A program made the position numbers and the translations under genes. A model generated the notes under the pieces. That model worked only from the letters and a program-made list of their open reading frames with translations. It was not told where the DNA came from and did no database searches. A stretch of 64,000 nucleotides of DNA, taken from assembly GCA_947000775.1 (NCBI GenBank), contig CAMQGK010000038.1:2646501-2710500 (forward strand). Direction: 5' to 3'. Positions 57,091 through 64,000 of the stretch are shown one piece after another. This DNA is from Pterois miles (Eukaryota; Chordata; Actinopteri; Perciformes; Scorpaenidae). The first letter of the stretch is position 1; each line of letters starts with the position of its first letter.

Positions 57091-57366
57091 CCTACTACCT
57101 GCTCAGGTACTATGTTCACTAAGGTACTCTGATCACTACCTGCTCAGATACTCTGTTCGCTACCTGCTCAGGTACCCTGTTCACTACCTGTTCAGGTACT
57201 CTGATCACCACGTGCTCAGATACTATGTTCACTCAGTGATCACTCAGGTACTTTGTTCACTACCTGTTCAGGTACTCTGATCACCACGTGCTCAGATACT
57301 ATGTTCACTCAGTGTTCACTCAGGTACTCTGCTCACTACCTGTTTAGGTACTCTGTTCACTACCTT
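57091..57366. repeat. 24-bp minisatellite
   Basis: The unit is TCACTACCTGTTCAGGTACT CTGA with variants, about 10-11 copies. A longer segment (ACCACGTGCTCAGATACTAT…) is itself duplicated at 57208 and 57282. Confidence 0.93.
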
Positions 57367-57394
57367 ACACTGATGTACACTGATGAAAAAGAAA

Positions 57395-58386
57395 AAGAAA
57401 AAAGAAATACACTGTTATAACTTTAAGGTAAGAGTTACTACCTTAGTCTCTCGATGTGGGAAAAGAAATACACTTTAATGACTGTAGGGTTAGAGTTACT
57501 GCCTTCAGTTTCTCAATGTGGGAAAAGAAATACACTTTTATGACTGTAGGGTTAGATTTACTGCCTTCAGTTTCTCTATGTGGGAAAAGAAATACACTTT
57601 TATGACTCTAGGGTTAGAGTTACTACCTTTTTTCTCTTGATGTGGATAAAGAGATACACTGTCATGACTGTAGGGTTAGAATTACTACCTTAGTGTCTTG
57701 ATGTAGATTGGAAATACACTGTTGTGACTCTAGGGTTAGAGTTACTACCTTCAGTCTCTCGATGTGGATAAAGAAATACACTGTTATGACTGTAGGGTTA
57801 GAATTACTACTTTCAGTCTCTTGATGTGGATAAAGAAATACACTGTTATGACTGTAGAGTTAGAGTTACTGCCTTAGTGTTTTGATGTGTATAAAGAAAT
57901 ACACTGTCATGACTGTAGGGTTAGAGCTACTACCTTAGTGTCTTGATGTAGATTGGAAATACACTGTTATGACTGTAGGGTTAGAGCTACTACCTTAGTG
58001 TCTTGATGTAGATTGGAAATACACTGTTATGACTGTCGGGTTAGAGTTACTACCTTCAGTCTCAATGTGGATAAATACACTGTTATGACTGTAGGGTTAG
58101 AGCTACTACCTTAGTGTCTTGATGTAGATTGGAAATACACTGTTATGACTGTAGGGTTAGAGTTACTACCTTCAGTCTCAATGTGGATAAATACACTGTT
58201 ATGACTGTAGGGATAGAGCTACTACCTTAGTGTCTTGATGTAGATTGGAAATACACTGTTATGACTGTAGGGTTAGAGTTACTACCTTCAGTCTCAATGT
58301 GGATAAATACACTGTTATGACTGTCGGGTTAGAGTTACTACCTTCAGTCTCTCGATGTGGATAAAGAAATACACTGTTATGACTGT
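57395..58386. repeat. ~60-bp minisatellite with two alternating unit types
   Basis: Both units contain GAAATACACTGTTATGACTG TAGGGTTAGAG. Type 1 continues TTACTACCTTCAGTCTC then ATGTGGATAAA. Type 2 continues CTACTACCTTAGTGTCTTGA TGTAGATTG. About 17 units; types 1 and 2 alternate in the right half. Confidence 0.95.
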
Positions 58387-59450
58387 ATAAGAGGGAACAG
58401 TAAACTGATGTTGGTAATGTGGTTAAAAACTATAATAAAACTACAATAAAACAGACTATAGAGAGGTAACGACTGAAGGTAAATGCATTGAATCACTATT
58501 GTAGAAAAATGTTTTACCACAAATAGAAGAACGTTTAGATTTTATGAAAATATTATTCTGATTATTATTATGACTTTAAAGTTTGGGTGAATGAATGAAT
58601 GAATTAATTAATGTGAATCGATGAATAAATCAGTGATGAGTGTCTGGTTTTATCCCTTCAGACCTTCACGTGGAGACATCTGAATCTACCCCTCCTCATC
58701 TGCTCATCATCCTTTCTCCCACCTCCTCTTCCTCCATCTACTCCTCCACCACAGCTTTTCCCACCACCTCCTACTGTTAGTACCTCCATGTATTTCTACC
58801 ACGTTCACCTCAGTAAACATGTGAATGCAGGACTGTTTCTTCTCTCTTCTTCTCTGAGCAGGAATGTCAATAACAGCAGGCGAGACTTTTCCTCTTTAAA
58901 TGTCATTTGTTTTACTTGTGTGGTCACAAAGCTCAGGAGGGAGGGAGCGCTCACATACTGACATTTTTATGGTAACAGTCGGTGTCTCTCGGCAACACAC
59001 TCAAAGACCTATACACAGTGACGGCGCACATTGTGTTTGGCACCAGGGAAGTGTTAACTGGCTAATCCCTTACGGCCGCCCAGACGCTGCCTGCTGCTAA
59101 TTCAGCTCTCTCCACAAACCGGCCAGTGTTGACACACCAGACCTCCGTCACTCTGCCACAATACAAAGCTCTTGAGAAGAGCACAAGAGCTGTCTGTCGT
59201 CTTTCAACAGAGAGTCGATTAAAGTGGACAGATGCTATCAGACACACATTAACCTGTGAGAGGATGCGTCCATTAAACATGAACGTGAGGTGATCTAAAA
59301 ACCAACAGCATCTGTTGGAAATGTGCCTCAGAAACACAGAAATAAAGTGCAGGACATGTTGGACATTAAGACTCCCTGACTGCTCGCAGACTGACTTCAC
59401 TTTTCTTAAAGTTCATCTTTAAATGCACCGAAATGATGCTGTGTGCTTTT
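58387..59450. other. Unique non-coding sequence
   Basis: An imperfect (GAAT)n run lies at 58588-58620. 58990-59110 (GTGACGGCGCACATTGTGTT, GTTAACTGGCTAATCCCTTA) is repeat-free and enhancer-like. No gene is recognised. Confidence 0.4.
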
Positions 59451-59790
59451 ACACAGAGGTGGAAGTATTCAGAGCCTTCACTGCAGTAAAAGTACTGAAA
59501 CCACATTGTGAAAATACTCCACTACAAGTACATATTATCAGCAAATTAAAGATTCAAAAGTAAAAGTACTCATGATGATGAAAAATGAGCCCTTTGAGTG
59601 TTTCACTGTTAAATATTGTATTATTAGTTATTATTATTGTCATTACTGACGCATCCATGTGTAACCCTAGTTTTCTGTTGTAGTTGGTTGAAGTACTTGA
59701 TGCATTGTCCAACTGTCACATAACTATACTGGAGTAAAAGTATCATGAAATGGAAATACTCCAGTAAATGACAGTACAGAACTTGAATAA
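59451..59790 (+). repeat. Dispersed AAGTAAAAGTACT-type fish repeat
   Basis: AGAGGTGGAAGTATTCAGAG, GTAAAAGTACTGAAACCACA, AAAGTAAAAGTACTCATGAT and CTGGAGTAAAAGTATCATGA follow a very common teleost interspersed repeat (from memory). Exact ends were not found. Confidence 0.75.
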
Positions 59791-60404
59791 ATAGATTTTA
59801 AACTTCACACTGTCTCTGCTCTGTGTAACATGAGAACATTCATTTATTAAAATATTACAGTTTTTAAATCTATTATAAAATATACTCACTTTAAAAAACG
59901 CTGAATAACTAATTAAAATGTTTAAATATCCAGGTGTTAATTTTAAAAAATACTAATTATTAGTATTAATATTATCTGCATATTCTACACATACACATTT
60001 TACTATATTGTTACAGTGAAATGTGTGAACAGTTCACAGCCATCACTTTACAGTGGACGTACTGTTATTGACATTCATTTACTGTCCATTTTAATGCATT
60101 AAAATTATTAAGTATCAATATAATATTAAGCATTTTACAGTGAAAGTACTGTTGGTACAGCATGTGGTCAATATTCACATATTCAAATACGTTTAATATA
60201 TGTATATAATTCAGCAGCAAGTTTAATTTTCTGTCCTTTTAAATATCTGAAAGCCACAAGTAGAAACCTGGCTGATTTTTCCCAGACTAAAGGCACGTTA
60301 ATCTCGGGATGAATGTAAAATTTGGATATACATATAAAGTCAATCAATCAATCAATCAATCAAAAAATGTAAAAAAAAAAAATACTGCAGTAAATACACT
60401 CAGT

Positions 60405-60442
<38 letters not shown>

Positions 60443-61524
60443 ATAACAGGCCTCTTCACTGATTTTTGTGTGTTTTTCAAGGTTTTTTAATGGATGTGGA
60501 TGAGCAGACAGTGTGCAGGGAATAAAAACCCGTTGTTCATGTTCATGCTTTTTGCTTTCAGCCTGAATAAACAAACAAACACTGAATTATTTTGGACTTT
60601 TTCAGACAGCAGGAGCATGCAGCAGTACAAATACACCACAGCTTTTAAAAAACCTTTAAATTAAACCAACACGGCTCTCGGCTACGGAATAAAAAACATC
60701 TAGAGTTCATTTTGAAAAAAGTGCATCAGAGACGGTCGATCCTTTGAATTCATGGTCAAATATCTCCAGTGGTTTATGTTTCTGACATAAATATATGATT
60801 TCAAGTCTTAGTTCCTCTTCTCATCTCTTCGATTGTTCATATCGATTATAACAACTAAAATAAAAATTAAAATAGGACAAAATACTCATTATTTGGTTCA
60901 CCAAATGCTAATTTGCATTATCATGAAGATTTTTGTCTTGAGATTTTTGTTGCGTTTATTAATACTTTTGGAAGAAAAATCCTGCAAGTGTAAAAACAAA
61001 TGAACTTCCTCTTGGGTTTAACTTTTGTTTGTGGGGCAGGAAAGAAAGAGCAGAAAGGCTGAAGTGAAACAGATCTTTAAGAGTCATTAATCTGAGATTT
61101 CTCTTTCAGTTTGAGAAGAAAAGGCTGCAAACACAAAAGATCCTGATCATTTGTCACGACACGATCCGACCGCGAACAGCGAGTCAGTCTACTGTGAAGG
61201 AATGTGGAGGAAAACTGATTCAGCGCAGTAAAACCACTTTAGTTCCCCACATGAAACAAAACAGATTCACAGGAAAAATACTGTTTGGTGAAAACCTAGA
61301 TCATTATTTTTGTTGTTTACTGGAGGTCAGAGGTCAACCTGCTGCGTCTTTACAGGATGAGGAAAATATGTTCAGGCTTGAAGGTGTGATGGATGAATTT
61401 CTTTCTTTTCAGAAATATATTTATATATATTTTTAAAAAAACGTCTTCAGCTCTACCGCAGGATTGGTTCACCAGGACACAAAGTTCTTCATTAATTATT
61501 AAGATATTTTAGTCGGGATTTGTT
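59791..61524. other. AT-rich DNA downstream of foxb1
   Basis: (AATC)n lies at ~60339-60362 and (TG)n/(GA)n at 60402-60442. Part may be foxb1 3' UTR, but the extent is unknown. No other gene is recognised. Confidence 0.45.
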
Positions 61525-61530
61525 TTTATT
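61525..61530 (-). terminator. Possible foxb1 polyadenylation signal (AATAAA)
   Basis: An AATAAA hexamer on the minus strand lies about 45 bp past the foxb1 stop codon. That is very close, so it may not be the main site. Another minus-strand AATAAA lies near 60955-60960. Neither can be confirmed without transcript data. Confidence 0.25.
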
Positions 61531-61571
61531 TCTGAAAAGAAAGATAAAGGGAACACAGTGAGATATTCCCG

Positions 61572-62516
61572 TCAGTGCACCGCCACCGCGGCGGACTGCA
61601 GCGCCGAGGCCGACGAGGACAGCGCCTCTCCGGGCGCGGCCGGGCTGCTTTGGCCGGTGGCTGTCTGCGGGGAGGTGGGGCTCAGAGACTGGGGAGAGTT
61701 CGCCAGGAAGGCCGGGATGTGTGCGGGTAGGCCCGGAAGGCCCGGCATTGAGGCGGGCGTGGGTTTGATGGGCACCGGAATGGCGGGCAGAGTCTGGCCG
61801 CCGTGACAGATGGACTTGAGCGGCATTCCGTAGGCCGAGTAGTCGCTGGCCATGGAGATGGGAGCTGCGCTGTCCATCATCCCGGAGCCGTACATGTGCG
61901 GCCAGGCCGTGGTCAGCTGGTTGTGGAGCGGGTAGCCGGTGGTGGAAAAGGCCGCCAGCCCGCCCGGCATCTTGTACTCTCTGGCGATGATGTTCTCGAT
62001 GGCGAACGGGTGTTTGAAGCCGGACGGCTGCGACACGGAACTCAGGTTATATCCGCCCGGCATCTGCGGGAGGTGCGCGGCGGCGTGCAGAGCGCTGAGT
62101 CGCAGCTTGGCCTGCTGCTGCAGGTAGTGAGCGGTGTCCTGCGGCTTGCTGGGTCCCAGCGGGTCCGTGACCACCATGCCGCCCACTTTAAAGCGCTTCC
62201 TGCGCCGCAGAAAACTGCCGTTCTCAAACATGTCGCCGCAACTCGGGTGTAGAGCCCAAAAACTGCCCTTACCGGGCTGGTCCGGTCTGCGGGGGATCTT
62301 GATGAAGCAGTCGTTGAAAGACAGGTTGTGCCGCAAGGAGTTCTGCCACCGCTGCGTGTTCTCCCGGTAGTACGGGAACCGGTCCATGATGAACTTGTAA
62401 ATCTCACTGAGGGGGAGCATCTTCTCCGGGCAGCTCTGGATGGCCATGGCCGTGAGGGAGATGTAAGAATACGGAGGTTTCTGGTCGCTGTACGTGTTCC
62501 TCCCCGGGCGAGGCAT
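61572..62516 (-). CDS. foxb1: Forkhead box B1 transcription factor, single coding exon, 314 aa
   Basis: This is a nuclear DNA-binding transcription factor of the FOXB class, which in vertebrates acts in the developing hypothalamus, midbrain and neural tube (family knowledge). The protein starts MPRPGRNTYSDQKPPYSYIS. The winged-helix domain spans about residues 13-110, with recognition-helix residues NSLRHN at 59-64, wing motif GKGSFWALHP at 82-91 and a basic RRRKRFK end at 104-110. Outside the domain are the FOXB-typical YLQQQAKLRLSAL (131-143) and FAIENIIA (171-178), an EH1-like motif of the kind that binds Groucho/TLE, and the C-terminus ends AVAVH. The length is normal for the family. The ATG at 62514-62516 was chosen because it begins the conserved MPRPGRN; the frame stays open 17 codons further upstream, but only from a GTG. 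There is an A at -3. The absence of long His/Ala runs argues for FOXB1 over FOXB2. Whether it is the teleost a or b copy is unresolved. Confidence 0.96.
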   Translation of the reverse strand: MPRPGRNTYSDQKPPYSYISLTAMAIQSCPEKMLPLSEIYKFIMDRFPYYRENTQRWQNSLRHNLSFNDCFIKIPRRPDQPGKGSFWALHPSCGDMFENGSFLRRRKRFKVGGMVVTDPLGPSKPQDTAHYLQQQAKLRLSALHAAAHLPQMPGGYNLSSVSQPSGFKHPFAIENIIAREYKMPGGLAAFSTTGYPLHNQLTTAWPHMYGSGMMDSAAPISMASDYSAYGMPLKSICHGGQTLPAIPVPIKPTPASMPGLPGLPAHIPAFLANSPQSLSPTSPQTATGQSSPAAPGEALSSSASALQSAAVAVH

Positions 62517-63170
62517 TATTCTGCTGAGCCGGGCCTGGTCCGGGATGAGTCTAGTCTCAGTCTGCACACAGCAGAAAACACTCGTCGCACTTTTTACAAA
62601 CTTTGTCCAAACAGTTCCAACTCTTCAAAACACCGTTATGCACGAAAAGAAACTTGCCTGGTTTTTGGCACACATGGTCCCGTCTTTTACGCACGCAGCT
62701 GGAGCCGCGATTCCACTCCGCCTTCAAGTTGAGGAAAAGTTAAAGAAGCAGCGGCTGGTTCCTCCTCTCGATCCTTTCTGTCCGCGGCGGGTCCCCAGCA
62801 GGTGCAGCGAGGTGTCCTTCCTCCTCCTGCTGCGCTAAGCGGCTCTGCTGCTGCGTCCTCCATGTCCCTCTCCCGGTCTGTCCCGTCTGCTGGCAGGACG
62901 GCCGTGAAAGGAGCAGTAAAGAGCCCCGGAGAGGAGCTTCATTAATGGGCCACTTCTTCATCGTCACATGATCACATCCAGGAGGAGGGAGGGGGGACGG
63001 GGCGGGGGGCACAACGTGGTTTCATTTACACGTATTTACACGGACGCACTGAGCCAACACAAGTCATTTTCATTTGAAGCTGCGGCGGCAAAAAGAGCCG
63101 AGATAAGTCGATTTAAGAAGTCTGATTTTCGGGGATGTTTGCGCCGGAGCTGCGCTGCGCTCTGTTGGGT
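62517..63170 (-). promoter_or_regulatory. CpG-rich 5' flank and probable 5' UTR/promoter of foxb1
   Basis: The GC- and CpG-rich composition of the coding exon continues about 650 bp upstream, then drops to AT-rich DNA after ~63170. This is the usual pattern for a developmental transcription-factor promoter. An E-box-like GTCACATGAT sits at 62963-62972 and an ATTAATGG stretch at 62941-62948. On the minus strand, CAG/GCAAGT near 62657 and a pyrimidine-rich TGTGCAG/AC acceptor near 62562 could bound a ~96-bp GC-AG intron in the 5' UTR. That intron is inference only. No convincing TATA box was found, so the transcription start cannot be placed. Confidence 0.5.
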
Positions 63171-64000
63171 ACGTTGATGTGTTTGGCAACATTTTACGCA
63201 CAGTGTGTGTGTTAGTGTGTGTGGACTAAGGGGGGTATGGGGTGCCCCTCACCAATTTGCATTGACAAATAGCGCCGCTGAGAGCTGCTGTTTGAACGGC
63301 TTTAACAGCAATCTGCTTTGTTTCTGTTTTATGTCTTTTTATTTTACAGCGCCGAGCTGAAGCTGCAACTAGAAACGATAAAGATATATTATTACATATT
63401 AAAGTTATATTTAAAAATACAACAATGGGCAATCATTAATTAAAACGTATTCAATTTCTTTTCATTTACGCACACAGCTCTTCATGACTGAACTGCCTCT
63501 TAAATGGCTGGATTTCTTTAAATGAATCAGTCTTCGTGATGTTTCACACAGGACTTCATTACACCGAATGGAACAAACGTCTTCTAAAAAACAACTTTAA
63601 ATACTTTGAATTAACTCATATGTTTTTGCACACACGCCAAACCTTCCTACTTCATTTCACTGATTTAAAAACAGTTTTAGGCGTTTATTTTATCTTAAAT
63701 TGGCCTTTAATCAATCAGGAATGCGCTCTGACAGACGGTGGAGGAGCAGATGGTGAGGAACATTTTAGGCTTAATTTAAAGAACTAAATTAATACGATAC
63801 ACGGGTTTCAAATTGCGATATATACTGTATACTGTATATATATTTTTATTTATTTATTATTTATTAATTTATTTATTTTCATTTAATTTCATGAATTTTC
63901 ATTTCAGCGCGTTGATGCTTGTTTTTCTTATCAGGCTATTTGGTTTATTATTATTATTATTACATAAAATCATTCACTGCTCGTTAAAATTTACAAATAG
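63171..64000. other. Upstream flank of foxb1, AT-rich, no gene recognised
   Basis: (GT)n-like sequence near 63202-63223. ATTTATTTATTATT low complexity at 63840-63885. No open frame with a family motif. Confidence 0.45.

Noticed and set aside
62517..62567. 17-residue N-terminal extension of foxb1
   Set aside because: The extension would start at GTG (62565-62567), not ATG, and all FOXB1 proteins begin at MPRPGRN.
61558..62838. Plus-strand and other-frame open frames over foxb1
   Set aside because: Shadows of the GC-rich forkhead coding sequence; no independent motif.

Overview
The window looks like nuclear DNA from a teleost fish, probably a percomorph. It has one intact vertebrate-type protein gene, a foxb1 forkhead gene near the right end on the minus strand (61572-62516). 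The other ~61 kb are non-coding and dense in fish-type repeats: tRNA-headed SINEs with target-site duplications, hAT and Tc1 DNA transposons, L2/Rex1-like LINE pieces and a Penelope-like fragment. Species and chromosome cannot be read from the sequence. The repeat and gene calls rest on remembered family features, not on a search.

Layout. 0-5 kb: SINE copies, a GIY-YIG (Penelope-like) fragment, a LINE 3' end and AT-rich unique DNA. 5.2-10.8 kb: two large satellite-like arrays, a 24-bp array and a 43-bp array organised as a 17-monomer, 731-bp higher-order repeat. 11-18.5 kb: unique DNA, a LINE scrap, a SINE with 14-bp duplications, and a hAT element with 8-bp duplications. 18.5-21 kb: 16-bp and 61-bp arrays. 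21-30 kb: mostly unique DNA with candidate regulatory stretches, a SINE, a second and inverted hAT copy, and a Charlie-like hAT scrap. 30-36 kb: a ~0.9-kb polypyrimidine tract, a 19/57-bp array interrupted by a suspicious AT-rich stretch, and a 49-bp array. 36-45 kb: SINEs from three families, one nested in an older repeat, and a 17-bp array. 45-53 kb: unique DNA, Tc1 and LINE fragments, a third hAT copy and a C-run/G-quadruplex hairpin. 53-58.4 kb: three minisatellites and a complete but decayed Tc1 transposon with IR/DR ends. 58.4-64 kb: unique DNA leading into foxb1 and its CpG-rich 5' flank.

No operon or multi-gene system is present. The sensible reading is a developmental transcription-factor gene bordering a gene desert. 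The longest open frames other than foxb1 lie inside tandem repeats or simple-sequence tracts and are not genes. About a dozen arrays together occupy roughly 11-12 kb. I see no convincing new biological system. The most unusual items are the quantised higher-order repeats, the C15/G-quadruplex hairpin, and three perfect or near-perfect palindromes.
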